Translations under genes and position numbers: made by a program
The notes under the pieces: generated by a model
Told to the model about the DNA's origin: nothing
The model's input: the letters and a program-made list of their open reading frames with translations, nothing else
Databases searched by the model: none
From: Cytophagales bacterium
Lineage (GTDB): Bacteria; Bacteroidota; Bacteroidia; Cytophagales; Spirosomataceae
Length of the DNA: 64,000 nt
Direction of reading: 5' to 3'
NCBI GenBank assembly: GCA_013298025.1
Contig: JAAFJE010000005.1
Coordinates: 62,001 to 126,000, forward strand
Shown: piece after piece, positions 46,227 through 55,058 of the stretch
How positions within the stretch are numbered: position 1 is the first letter of the stretch
Layout of the letters: the number at the start of each line of letters is the position of its first letter

Positions 46227-46634
46227 TTATAATACTTTACACAAAAATTTATACAAACGATGTTTGATGTCGAGAAATGACTTTTCTGCTTGTTGAAAAC
46301 GTTCTCTAATACCTACGTGTCTGTTGTAAATCTCTTCTCCTAGCAAGAAATCTCTGCCCATAGCGTCGTCGTCAAAGCCCCATTCTTCTTCTATAATGGA
46401 TTGTTTGATTTCGTCTATGGCTTGGTTGAATGCTTCTAATTCTTTTTCAAAAACAAAGGTTTGATTACGAATTTCCAAAGCGGTGTTTTTATCATTTACA
46501 TTGGCCAACAAACTAGCGAAATAAGGCAATTCTTCTTTGAAAAACGCCAAAGACGAAAGCCATCCGGTGTTTTCACGGTGATAAAACTGATACTTAAAAG
46601 TACGGTCGATTTCGTGGGTGGTCAAATTGCTCAT
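46227..46634 (-). CDS. Hypothetical helical protein, paralogue B
   Basis: From ATG 46634 the product is 135 residues; an upstream frame adds 62 residues of hydrophobic, non-conserved sequence and is rejected. The core YQFYHRENTGWLSSLAFFKEE is shared with paralogue A. Helical and charged, without signal or cysteines. It is separated from A by 220 bases, so the two are probably not one transcript. Confidence 0.7.
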   Translation of the reverse strand: MSNLTTHEIDRTFKYQFYHRENTGWLSSLAFFKEELPYFASLLANVNDKNTALEIRNQTFVFEKELEAFNQAIDEIKQSIIEEEWGFDDDAMGRDFLLGEEIYNRHVGIRERFQQAEKSFLDIKHRLYKFLCKVL

Positions 46635-46843
46635 GGGTTGATATGTTTGGTTAAAACTTTGTTTTGTTATAAGCAAGGCGTTTTTTTGTCCTTGTTTGAT
46701 GAAGTAAAATTGCTTTAAAATTGAAAAACAAAGCAGGATAAAGCTCAGTTTAAAACATGATTTTTGTAAGAATCTTTTACTTTTGAGGGTAAAAGTGGTT
46801 AGGTCGAAACTTAGGCACAAATACTTGTAGAGGCACTTTTATA

Positions 46844-47137
46844 CTAGATAAAAGCCTCTTTGTTGATGGGCTCAAGTAAAGACAAATTACTTTTCAGGAC
46901 ATCCAGCGTAATCATACCTGTATGTCGCCAACATTCTTTGCCATTTTTTAAAAGCAAAAATGTGGGAACTTCTATTACCTTAAAGGTTTTGGCTACTTCT
47001 GGATTATTTCTTGCATTTACTGAAAGATAGCTGGCAATACTTGGGCTTTCTTTTTTTAATTGCTCAAAAACATCCAGACCCTCGCTTCGAGATTCATAAA
47101 ATAGCATGAGGACTGGTATTTGTTCGTGGCTTGCCAT
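46844..47137 (-). CDS. Thioredoxin-fold protein without CXXC
   Basis: The 97-residue protein has the thioredoxin fold with the cis-proline motif EVPTFLLLKNG near 56-66 and the strand VLMLFYESRSEG, but where CGPC should be it has ESRSEG. It has only one other cysteine, in ECWRHTG. It cannot do disulfide exchange in the usual way and could be a binding or regulatory member. It faces the UspA gene across a 258-base gap that includes a palindrome. Confidence 0.75.
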   Translation of the reverse strand: MASHEQIPVLMLFYESRSEGLDVFEQLKKESPSIASYLSVNARNNPEVAKTFKVIEVPTFLLLKNGKECWRHTGMITLDVLKSNLSLLEPINKEAFI

Positions 47138-47290
47138 AATAAGATAAATGTTTTAAATTCTGTTTGAGATTCTCTTGTGCCAATAGCATTGTGCGAGGGT
47201 TTCATGGGTGTTGCTCATGAAACCTTTGTTGTTGATAACAAATATTCAAGAAAAAAAGAAGCGACTGAATGAGATTGGAGGGTTTTAAGG

Positions 47291-47304
47291 CTGACTTTAG
47301 TCAG
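47291..47304. promoter_or_regulatory. Palindromic operator candidate CTGACTTTAGTCAG
   Basis: A perfect 6+2+6 palindrome lies between the divergent thioredoxin-like and UspA genes, 92 bases before the latter. Directly after it is TTGACTTTTGTCA, an imperfect second site. This gap (47138-47395) holds no gene. Confidence 0.4.
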
Positions 47305-47395
47305 TTGACTTTTGTCATTATTTTGAGTAACATTCCTCATGTTGCAAGCTTGTTTTTTTGGTCAATTTTGAGCTAAAACATTCCTCTTTTGTGCC

Positions 47396-48241
47396 ATGAA
47401 AACAATCTTATTGCCTACCGACTTTAGTAAAAATGCCCAACACGCCGCCGCTTTTGCTGTGTCATTAAGCGAATTGTTTGAGGCACACCTTGTGCTCGTT
47501 CATGCGTATGCACCGCCTGTTTCTACAACGCCTTTTGTGTTGCCCCTTCCTCAACAAGGGCTAATGGAAGAAGCCTTTTTAGAAGCACAAGAAGCCCTTC
47601 AATCTTTTAAAACGGCTTTAGAAACAGCGTATCCGCACAAACCTTGGCAACAACTTGAAACCAAAATGCTGTTTGGCAATGCCAGTGACAACATTCTTGC
47701 GTTGGCACAAAACCTACAAGCCGATTGCATTGTGATGGGCACTGTGAGCCACCCTTCTTTGTTGTGCAAAGTGTTTGGTTCGACTACCCTTAGCGTCGTA
47801 CAAAAAGCCGAGTGTCCTGTGTGGGTTGTACCGCAAAAAGCTGAAATACATGGGCTAAAACGAGTGCTGTATGCCTCCGATTTGGAAGGAGATGAAATGA
47901 ATTGTTTGCATACTTTAGTAGAAATGAAGAGCCTGTTGCAGTTTGATAAAGCCCGATTGGTACACGTGCATGAAACCAACGAACCTGAAGTTTTTCCGTC
48001 GGATGAAATTATTGAGATGCTAGAAGAATCGTTTGATAAAGAACAAATTACCTTTCGGAATTTGCATAGAAATGATACCATTGTGGGGCTAGAAACCTAC
48101 ATTCGTCACCAAAAGCCCGACCTTGTAGTATTGGCCAAACGCCCCAAGGGCATACTAGAACGCTTGTTTCATACCAGCGTACTAAAGCACCTGACCCTAT
48201 CGTCGCAAGTACCTTTGTTGGTTTTACAGAAAAAATATTAA
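47396..48241 (+). CDS. Tandem universal stress protein (UspA)
   Basis: The 281-residue protein contains two UspA domains. The first (about 1-145) has MKTILLPTDFSKNA and a late segment MGTVSHPSLLCKVFGSTTLSVV that resembles the G2XG9XG(S/T) nucleotide loop. The second (about 150-280) lacks the glycines, so it may not bind ATP. These proteins respond to starvation, low oxygen and redox stress. A strong terminator follows. Confidence 0.9.
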   Translation: MKTILLPTDFSKNAQHAAAFAVSLSELFEAHLVLVHAYAPPVSTTPFVLPLPQQGLMEEAFLEAQEALQSFKTALETAYPHKPWQQLETKMLFGNASDNILALAQNLQADCIVMGTVSHPSLLCKVFGSTTLSVVQKAECPVWVVPQKAEIHGLKRVLYASDLEGDEMNCLHTLVEMKSLLQFDKARLVHVHETNEPEVFPSDEIIEMLEESFDKEQITFRNLHRNDTIVGLETYIRHQKPDLVVLAKRPKGILERLFHTSVLKHLTLSSQVPLLVLQKKY

Positions 48242-48244
48242 GCC

Positions 48245-48281
48245 AAAAAAGCCGTCGCAAAACCATTGCGACGGCTTTTTT
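48245..48281. terminator. Bidirectional terminator between uspA and bshB1
   Basis: GCCGTCGCAA (48251-48260) and TTGCGACGGC (48266-48275) form a perfect stem, with an A run before and a T run after it, so it can stop both convergent transcripts. Confidence 0.9.
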
Positions 48282-48296
48282 ATTCAACAAAAATCC

Positions 48297-49016
48297 TTAC
48301 AAAAGGCTGTGTAAATCTTTCACTCCTATTTTTTTATAACTTGTAAAACCCTCGCCATACGTTGTACCAATGGCATGACCCATTTCTCGGTGTCGGGCAT
48401 CGACAAATTTCAAAAACTCTGGCGTTGACAAATACGATTGGGGTTCTTTGGAATGTGGGTCGTGAAACTGGCTCTTAAATGCCCGAATCGCCGCTTCTTT
48501 TTTATCCCAAAAAGCCGTAATATCTACAATAAAATCAGGCTCAAGGTATCGGTCTTGGATGTAATGATACAAATTTTTAGGTCGCCATGCCTGTTGTGGA
48601 TTTCCCTCCTCGTCGAAGGTTTCAATCATGCGTAATCCTGCTTTGAAACAAGCATCTTCGGCAAGTTCAGCCCCTTTGACATGGTCGGGATGGCGGTCGT
48701 AAATGGCATTTGCCAACACAATTTCGGGCTTATATTTCCGAATTACCTGAATGAGCTTCATCAAATGGGCTTCGTCATTGACAAAGAAGCCATCTCTAAA
48801 GCCCAAGTTTTCTCGTGCATGAATGCCCATAATTTCACTGGCGGCATCCGATTCGGCTTGTCTGATTTCGGGCGTTCCTCTTGTTCCCAATTCTCCACGG
48901 GTAAAATCGACAATCCCTACCTTTTTTCCTTGGGCAATATGCGACAAAATCGTTCCAGAACAACTCAGTTCGGCATCGTCGGGATGAGCAGCCATTACTA
49001 AAATATCTAATTTCAT
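48297..49016 (-). CDS. bshB1: Bacillithiol biosynthesis deacetylase BshB1
   Basis: The 239-residue LmbE/PIG-L-type zinc enzyme has the motif AAHPDD near 9-14 and a second metal histidine in RHPDHVKGAE (near 107-116). The group BshB1 removes acetyl from GlcNAc-malate in bacillithiol synthesis, a thiol used in Firmicutes and many Bacteroidota. The close BshB1 wording includes DFTRGELGTRGT. It is monocistronic. Confidence 0.93.
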   Translation of the reverse strand: MKLDILVMAAHPDDAELSCSGTILSHIAQGKKVGIVDFTRGELGTRGTPEIRQAESDAASEIMGIHARENLGFRDGFFVNDEAHLMKLIQVIRKYKPEIVLANAIYDRHPDHVKGAELAEDACFKAGLRMIETFDEEGNPQQAWRPKNLYHYIQDRYLEPDFIVDITAFWDKKEAAIRAFKSQFHDPHSKEPQSYLSTPEFLKFVDARHREMGHAIGTTYGEGFTSYKKIGVKDLHSLL

Positions 49017-49277
49017 CTCTATAAAAATAAGTCTATTGTTTAATCAAAAGTAGGACTATACAAAGAATGTCTGTGTTGGATTTTAGATAATTGTTCAGTT
49101 ATACACTAGACAATAAAAAGTTTGCTTGAACCTTTTTATCCAAATGCCGAAATCAAAAACCTCATCCAACCATAGCATTATATCCTTCGTAGCGTTTCAA
49201 ATCAAAAGTAATGATTCATCGGGATTTATTCGTGTATTTACATCAATTTATTGTATTGTCGGTTGCAATACTGGTCT

Positions 49278-49865
49278 TTATTTCTTCGTAATTTTTTTCC
49301 GTATTTTACTCAAAAACTCAGGCGAAATACCCAAATACGATGCAATATAATGCTGTGGCACACGTTGCGGAAGGCTCGGATAGCGGCTGATAAAATCAAG
49401 GTATTTTTCTTGGGCAGGTTGTGCAATGGTCTGACAAAGACGGTTTTGCATAACTGACAAATTACGCTGTACCAACAAACGGAAAAAACGCTCAAACTTG
49501 GGCATACTTTTCAATAGCAGTTCTTTGGTTGTGGGGGTGAGTATCCACAATTCGCAGGCTTCGAGGGTTTCGATATACAATTTACTCGGCGTTTGTTCGT
49601 GAAAACTAGCAATGTCGCTCAACCACCATCCTTCTATGGCCAATTGCAATATCACTTCTGTGCCGTGTTCATTGACATAATACACTCTTGCACAGCCTTT
49701 TATGATAAAAGCTTCTATGCTACACACTTCACCAGCCTGCAATAAAAAAGTTTTCTTTGGTACACGCTTGTAGGTCAGAATTGAGTTGAAATACGTCAAT
49801 TCACTTGCTTCAAAAGCTACATATTTCGTAACAGATTCATTAATTGAATCGAATTGCTGTGCCAT
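49278..49865 (-). CDS. Crp/Fnr-family transcription regulator
   Basis: The 195-residue protein has the cyclic-nucleotide-binding beta-roll (about 20-130) and a C-terminal helix-turn-helix (QHYIASYLGISPEFLSKIRK) near 170-190. No cluster of four cysteines is seen, so it is not a FNR oxygen sensor of the E. coli kind. Its target is unknown. Confidence 0.88.
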   Translation of the reverse strand: MAQQFDSINESVTKYVAFEASELTYFNSILTYKRVPKKTFLLQAGEVCSIEAFIIKGCARVYYVNEHGTEVILQLAIEGWWLSDIASFHEQTPSKLYIETLEACELWILTPTTKELLLKSMPKFERFFRLLVQRNLSVMQNRLCQTIAQPAQEKYLDFISRYPSLPQRVPQHYIASYLGISPEFLSKIRKKITKK

Positions 49866-49993
49866 AAGGATTATTGATTGAAAAGTTAAAATTAAAACTA
49901 AAATGGCATTGGTCTGCTATGCTTCGAGCAAAAACTAATAAAAATCAGTGCTGATACTCCATAAAAACATTTTTTTCGCTCCCTAAGCTACTC

Positions 49994-50001
49994 TACTTTT
50001 G
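49994..50001 (+). promoter_or_regulatory. Candidate -7 box (TACTTTTG) of the U32 gene
   Basis: The octamer fits TAnnTTTG and lies 64 bases before the start. The -33 region has only TTTTTTCG. Confidence 0.45.
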
Positions 50002-50065
50002 TAAGTTTCACCAAGTAATCTAGCTTGGTTGGGATTCTTACATAACTATTCTTTTTTGAGAAAAA

Positions 50066-51310
50066 ATGCAACAATCTTCTATAGAAATCATGGCACCTGC
50101 GGGGTCTTGGGAATCAATGATGGCGGCAATCAAAGCGGGTGCTCATTCGGTGTATTTTGGGGTTGAGCAACTCAATATGCGTGCCAGACAAACCAATAAC
50201 TTTACCGTTGAAGACCTACCCGAAGTAGCTCGTATTTGTTCCGAAAATCAGGTAAAAAGTTATATAACCCTCAATACCATCATTTATGACCATGACATCA
50301 GCCTGATGCGGCGGATTATCGACCAAGCCAAAGAAGCTGGCATCACGGCAGTAATTGCTTCCGATTTGGCAGTGATGAATTATTGTCGTAAAAAAGGCAT
50401 GGAATTGCATATATCAACGCAATCGAATATTACCAATATCGAAACGGTAGAGTTGTATGCCGACTATGCCGATGTAATGGTGATGGCACGAGAACTGACC
50501 CTCAAACAAGTACACGATATTGTTAAAACTATTCAGCGTCAGCACATTACTGGGCCTTCGGGGCGTTTGGTTGAAATAGAAATTTTTGCACATGGAGCGT
50601 TGTGTATGGCTGTTTCGGGGAAATGTTACCTAAGCTTACACACACATCATGCCTCCGCCAACCGTGGTGCTTGTATCCAGAATTGTCGCCGAGAATATAC
50701 CGTCACCGACGAAGAAGGCATCGAATTGGCAATTGACAACGAATACATCATGTCGGCAAAGGATTTATGTACCATTGATTTTTTGGATAAAATACTTGAG
50801 GCAGGTGTCAAAGTATTAAAAATTGAAGGCCGAGGTCGAGCCGCCGACTATGTCTATACTACCACTCGTTGCTATCGAGAAGCGATAGAAGCCATCGAAA
50901 CGGGTACTTACACACCTGAAAAAATCGCCCACTGGAAAGAGGAATTGAGCAAAGTGTATAACCGTGGGTTTTGGGATGGCTACTATTTAGGACGTAAAAT
51001 GGGCGAATGGAGCAACCAATACGGCTCTGTGGCTACCCAAAAGAAAATATATTTGGGCAAAGGGCTCAAGTATTTCGACAAAATTGGCGTTGGCGAATTT
51101 CTGCTCGAAAGCCACGACATCGCTTTGGGCGATAGCATCGTCATTACAGGCCCTACTACGGGCTACGTAGCCACTACTGTAGCCGAGCTTCGCAACGCAG
51201 ACGGTTTAGTCATCGACAAAGCCAACAAAGGTCATACTTTCTCAATGCCTATGCCTGAAAAAATTCGTCCTTCCGACAAACTGTATAAAATTGTGCCAGC
51301 CCATGCCTAA
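50066..51310 (+). CDS. trhP: Peptidase U32-family protein, TrhP-like
   Basis: The 414-residue protein has the U32 TIM-barrel signature AGSWESMMAAIKAGAHSVYFG and the cysteine cluster around ALCMAVSGKCYLS and ANRGACIQNCRREY (near 180-212), which binds an iron-sulfur cluster. Family members of this length include TrhP (YegQ, YrrO), which hydroxylates uridine 34 of tRNA with prephenate. It overlaps a ferredoxin gene by eight bases. I favour TrhP by length and pairing, but a related U32 hydroxylase is possible. Confidence 0.8.
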   Translation: MQQSSIEIMAPAGSWESMMAAIKAGAHSVYFGVEQLNMRARQTNNFTVEDLPEVARICSENQVKSYITLNTIIYDHDISLMRRIIDQAKEAGITAVIASDLAVMNYCRKKGMELHISTQSNITNIETVELYADYADVMVMARELTLKQVHDIVKTIQRQHITGPSGRLVEIEIFAHGALCMAVSGKCYLSLHTHHASANRGACIQNCRREYTVTDEEGIELAIDNEYIMSAKDLCTIDFLDKILEAGVKVLKIEGRGRAADYVYTTTRCYREAIEAIETGTYTPEKIAHWKEELSKVYNRGFWDGYYLGRKMGEWSNQYGSVATQKKIYLGKGLKYFDKIGVGEFLLESHDIALGDSIVITGPTTGYVATTVAELRNADGLVIDKANKGHTFSMPMPEKIRPSDKLYKIVPAHA

Positions 51311-51524
51311 GCTTATTCATTACCGCAACCGTTGCATTGGTTGCAACGCCTGTGTAGAAATTGCGTTTGAGCGTTGGCGTATGTCGAAAAAAGACGGGAA
51401 AGCTGTGTTGTTGGGTGCAGTAGAGAAAAAAGGCATTTATCAGGTAACTATCACCGAATACGAACGAGCCGCCAACCAACAAGCCTTAGAAGCTTGTCCT
51501 GTAAAAATTATCCAATTGGTATAA
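51303..51524 (+). CDS. Small ferredoxin coupled to the U32 gene
   Basis: From ATG 51303 the product is 73 residues. It has CIGCNACVE near 13-21 and a later CP in ACPVKIIQLV, so three cysteines plus one near the end, enough for one 4Fe-4S cluster. It starts inside the end of the U32 gene, so the proteins should be made together, and it may feed electrons to that enzyme. Confidence 0.85.
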   Translation: MPKLIHYRNRCIGCNACVEIAFERWRMSKKDGKAVLLGAVEKKGIYQVTITEYERAANQQALEACPVKIIQLV

Positions 51525-51679
51525 AAAAAGCCGTGGTACAAGGCTGTATCTCATGTATGAGAGAAAAGTACTAGAACCTTTACGCAGACAACCGACAGCC
51601 GTAAAAGGTCTATCATCAAAACCGTATAGAGCCATGCCACGACCCTATACGGGGATAATACCTTAAACCCAAAAAAGTA
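51525..51679. other. Short gap with hairpins
   Basis: CCGTATAG (51622-51629) and CTATACGG (51645-51652) pair perfectly, and a second stem ACCTTTACG/CGTAAAAGGT lies at about 51575-51608. It may stop both the ferredoxin and the GNAT transcripts. Confidence 0.45.
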
Positions 51680-52159
51680 CTAGGCTTTTACAAACTGTAT
51701 CTCCATTTTTATATCGGCTCGGCTGTAGGGCGTTTCGCCCATAGACACTTCTACAAAACCTAATTGACTGTACATACGCAAAGCGGGTGTCAATTGTCGG
51801 CTCGACTCTAGCCAAAGTTGCGTAGCTCCTGCCTCTTGTGCGGCTTCTATGGCTTTGGCACAAAGGGCTTTGCCTGCACCAATGCCTCTGTAACGGGTAG
51901 TTACGCCCATTTTGGCCAGTTCGTAATCGCTTTCCGTATTTTTGATTAGGGCTACCGTACCGACCACTTCGCCTTTGTACAAAGCAAAAAAGATTTGTCC
52001 GCCCTTCGATAAAATATATCCTTCGGGGTCGTCGAGTTGTTCTAGGTCGTGGGGTTCTACCTTGAAATATTGTTCAATCCATTCAATGTTTAAGCTCTTA
52101 AAATAAGCTTTATACATCGGTTGATACCCTATTACTTGCACGTTGGTTTGTTCTTCCAT
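51680..52159 (-). CDS. GNAT-family acetyltransferase
   Basis: The 159-residue protein has the acetyl-CoA motif MGVTTRYRGIGAGKALC near 88-104 and the strands of the GNAT fold. The substrate is unknown. It is the last gene of a marR-phzF-GNAT operon, 12 bases after phzF. Confidence 0.88.
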   Translation of the reverse strand: MEEQTNVQVIGYQPMYKAYFKSLNIEWIEQYFKVEPHDLEQLDDPEGYILSKGGQIFFALYKGEVVGTVALIKNTESDYELAKMGVTTRYRGIGAGKALCAKAIEAAQEAGATQLWLESSRQLTPALRMYSQLGFVEVSMGETPYSRADIKMEIQFVKA

Positions 52160-52171
52160 TACAAAAGCTAT

Positions 52172-52957
52172 TTATTCGATTGTGATAAAACCTTTCAAAT
52201 AAGGGGCAACTTTTCCTGCAATTTTCACCCGACTTCCTTCTAAAGTACACCATAATTCTCCTTCTCGGCTTGATACTTGTAGGGCAGTAAAGGAAGTTTT
52301 TCCCAATTTCGATGCCCAATAAGGAGCAAGCGTTGTATGTGCCGAGCCCGTTACGGGGTCTTCGTCGATGCCTGTTTGAGGACCAAAGAAGCGGGAAACA
52401 AAATCAACGTTATCGCCTGGTGCCGTTACGATGACTCCTCTGCAAGGCAAAGTAGCAATGAATTGGAAGTGAGGCTTTAAGGTTCTTATTTGTGTTTCAG
52501 TATCCAGCACCACTAAGAAATCAGAGCGACCTTTATATACCTCTTTAGGCACTGCTCCAAGTGCTTCTGCTAGTCCGTTGGGAGTTTCGACTGCCACAAG
52601 CGTATCTGTAGGAAAGTCTAATTCTAGTAAATCTCCTTTGCGTTGTACCTCCAACAGCCCACTTCTGGAAGTAAACACAAGGGTATCGGCTTCATAACCC
52701 TCGTATTGAAATATAACATAAGCAGTTGCTAAGGTTGCATGACCACATAAGTCCACTTCTATGCTAGGCGTAAACCATCGAATATGAAAAACCTCTCCTT
52801 CTCGAACGTAAAAGGCCGTTTCGGGCAAATTATTTTCTAAGGCAATTTTTTGCAATAATCCATCAGACAACCATTGCTGCAAAGGACAAACGGCTGCTGG
52901 ATTACCGCCAAATACTTTTGAGGTAAAAGCATCTACTTGATAAATTGTTTGTTCCAT
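52172..52957 (-). CDS. PhzF-family isomerase-like protein
   Basis: The 261-residue protein has the PhzF signature QVDAFTSKVFGGNPAAV and GHATLATAYVIF near residues 73-85, with the catalytic Glu in the motif NNLPETAFYV, and DEDPVTGSAHTTLAPYW near the C-terminus. PhzF fold proteins are isomerases, but most genome copies have unknown substrates. Confidence 0.88.
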   Translation of the reverse strand: MEQTIYQVDAFTSKVFGGNPAAVCPLQQWLSDGLLQKIALENNLPETAFYVREGEVFHIRWFTPSIEVDLCGHATLATAYVIFQYEGYEADTLVFTSRSGLLEVQRKGDLLELDFPTDTLVAVETPNGLAEALGAVPKEVYKGRSDFLVVLDTETQIRTLKPHFQFIATLPCRGVIVTAPGDNVDFVSRFFGPQTGIDEDPVTGSAHTTLAPYWASKLGKTSFTALQVSSREGELWCTLEGSRVKIAGKVAPYLKGFITIE

Positions 52958-52981
52958 CGTGTCAGAAAATTTAGGTGAAAG

Positions 52982-53473
52982 TTATGGTTGAACTTTCGAG
53001 TTGAGATATGCTTGGTAATGTTTCATGTAATCGTCGGTCATAAAATATTGTTCAAAAGCAGCAACCGATACCATCAAATTATGTGGTTCTTGGGCAATCA
53101 ACTGCTCATTGACCGTTTTGATATTATGCCAAATTTCTTGTAATTGTGGTAAAAAAGCCTTCCCTTTTTCCGTCAAACACAAAGTACGGCGACGGGCATC
53201 ATCAGGCGATTTCTCGGCACTTACCCAACCTTTTTTCTCTAGTTCTTTTGCAAATTGAATCACCGCTGGGTGCGAAATATGCAAATATTCGGCAGCTTCC
53301 ATGATGCCAATATTTTCTTTCTGCGAAAGCAAATAAAACAATGGAAACCACTTGGGTTCAAAGTCGATGTTATGGGTTTTATACACATTGACGGCCTGCT
53401 TAAAAATCAATTCTGCCAATCTTTTCATGCGACTTGCAATCGCCAAAGTGCCTAGTTCTTCAATAATATCCAT
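52982..53473 (-). CDS. MarR-family regulator
   Basis: The 163-residue protein is a winged helix with IMEAAEYLHISHPAVIQFAKELEKKGWVS near 55-83 and SPDDARRRTLCLTEKGKAF near 87-105, typical of MarR. It likely controls the operon that it opens, and a palindromic site lies just before its start. It is divergent from the restriction gene. Confidence 0.9.
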   Translation of the reverse strand: MDIIEELGTLAIASRMKRLAELIFKQAVNVYKTHNIDFEPKWFPLFYLLSQKENIGIMEAAEYLHISHPAVIQFAKELEKKGWVSAEKSPDDARRRTLCLTEKGKAFLPQLQEIWHNIKTVNEQLIAQEPHNLMVSVAAFEQYFMTDDYMKHYQAYLNSKVQP

Positions 53474-53530
53474 AGTAACAACACGATACAGTGTGCTGAG
53501 TGAAAAATTAATAGTTTTGATTTATTTTAG

Positions 53531-53548
53531 TAATTACTTACGTAATTA
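53531..53548. promoter_or_regulatory. Palindrome TAATTAC-N4-GTAATTA between marR and the restriction gene
   Basis: The 7+4+7 inverted repeat, plus an overlapping GTAATTAGTTAC, is 58 bases before marR and 50 before the nuclease start, as expected of a MarR operator or of a restriction-gene control site. Confidence 0.5.
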
Positions 53549-53597
53549 GTTACGAAGTTAGTTGTTTTTTTTGAATTTCATATTATATATTTTTCGT

Positions 53598-55058
53598 ATG
53601 GTTAAAAACTTATGTGAAAAATTTGTTATGTTTGACAATTTTCTTGAAAACCAATACGGTATAATGCAAGAGTTAAACGAATCTCAGACTGTTGACAACA
53701 ATAGACAGTGGCATCCTAATTTTTTGAAGTACACAAACTTCATCGTTAATCATCCAAATTATCAAGGACTTTTCTATGAAAGAGATAAAGAAGAAAGAGT
53801 AAAATGGGTTGTTGCTGGCAAATCTGAGAAAGGTCAAAAACGTAGATTGTGGTGGAATGAGCAATGTGAGAAATATGGCATAAAAATAGAAGCTGGTGCT
53901 TACGCTAAAATTGCTTTAATGATACATCCGACAAAGAAACATACTTGCCAAATTTGTGGACAAGAGTTAAGCATAGAATACATTTATCCCAACAAGCGAA
54001 CCATTACGGCAATCAAAAAAGAGTTTGGTATTTCTGTTGCTCCGTTCTCGAAAGACATTTTTCAGCTTGTGGAGGAACTTGTGAAGGATGAAGAAGACGT
54101 AATAAAAATAAAACATATTTTCAACATAAAATCTTCTGAAGAAACAATTACAACGCACAATATCAATACATATTTGCAACAACATTTTGTTGACAATTAT
54201 GCAAAAAGTTTTCTTTCTCCGGGAGCCATGAGTAATTCGCCTGATAGATTTGATGGCTTTCACTCTGACGGTGCTTGTTGTCGCCATGAAAGCGACAAAG
54301 GTCGTCATAAGTCGAATTTGCAACGGTATGGACAAGACCGAAGAGCGTATGAAAATTGGGCTGATGGCAATTGGAAAAAAGCTGACCGTTTGATGTCTTT
54401 GTTTCGTAAACACAATTTAAGTGCTGACCATATTGGGCCAATTTCGCTTGGATTTTGCCATCGTCCTAAATTTCAACCACTTACTAAAGCTGAAAACGCC
54501 GCAAAAAATAATCGAATGAGCTTTAATGACGTTAAGATATTACTTGATGATGAAAAAAATGAGCAAGTTGTATCTTGGCATTCCAAATTTATTTGGGATA
54601 AACTGAAAAATAAGGTTACAAACGATAAAGATGCCATTACATTAAGCGAGTTGATGAGAAAAAACTTGCATCATATTCTTATCATTTTTTCAATGATCGA
54701 TGAAAGAGGACATGGTGTTTTTTTGGAACAGTTTTTAAATCCACACTATTCTTTCTTTGATTACGAATTTGAGGGGTTTGACGAAAAAACTGGAAATTAT
54801 AAAGCTGTCAGAGAAATCAAAAAAATAGGTAAAAACCAAGCAAATAATAGTGAGCGTTACTACCGCATTTCTTTTGATGTTTTAAAGGATTACAGAGAAA
54901 AAGAAAATCGAAAAACCAAAATTTGGGATAACGTACAAGTTGATACTGCTCTCGAAGCATTGTTTCGCCTGCTAGAAGCAAAGAAAAACGAAGAAGCCAA
55001 GTATCAACTTGAAAATGTGTTCCAAATGTTGGCTGATTTAGCCGCAAGTAACTGGTAA
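53598..55058 (+). CDS. Type IIS restriction endonuclease, Alw26I/Eco31I/Esp3I family
   Basis: The product from ATG 53598 is 486 residues; a further ATG (53628) ten codons on cannot be excluded. The family HNH-type site is seen as SADHIGPISLGF (D277, H278) with N300 in KAENAAKNN, 23 residues after D277. CQIC (C117, C120) and a later CC look like metal ligands. These enzymes recognise GTCTC or six-base versions and cut outside it. The gene runs against the methyltransferase operon and the two stops overlap by 21 bases. Confidence 0.88.
   Translation: MVKNLCEKFVMFDNFLENQYGIMQELNESQTVDNNRQWHPNFLKYTNFIVNHPNYQGLFYERDKEERVKWVVAGKSEKGQKRRLWWNEQCEKYGIKIEAGAYAKIALMIHPTKKHTCQICGQELSIEYIYPNKRTITAIKKEFGISVAPFSKDIFQLVEELVKDEEDVIKIKHIFNIKSSEETITTHNINTYLQQHFVDNYAKSFLSPGAMSNSPDRFDGFHSDGACCRHESDKGRHKSNLQRYGQDRRAYENWADGNWKKADRLMSLFRKHNLSADHIGPISLGFCHRPKFQPLTKAENAAKNNRMSFNDVKILLDDEKNEQVVSWHSKFIWDKLKNKVTNDKDAITLSELMRKNLHHILIIFSMIDERGHGVFLEQFLNPHYSFFDYEFEGFDEKTGNYKAVREIKKIGKNQANNSERYYRISFDVLKDYREKENRKTKIWDNVQVDTALEALFRLLEAKKNEEAKYQLENVFQMLADLAASNW

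Noticed and set aside
46635-46820. 62-residue N-terminal extension of paralogue B
   Set aside because: The added sequence is hydrophobic and not shared by paralogue A, and a good ATG is at 46634.
46844-47137. Working thioredoxin
   Set aside because: The CXXC site is missing, so it is listed only as a thioredoxin-fold protein.
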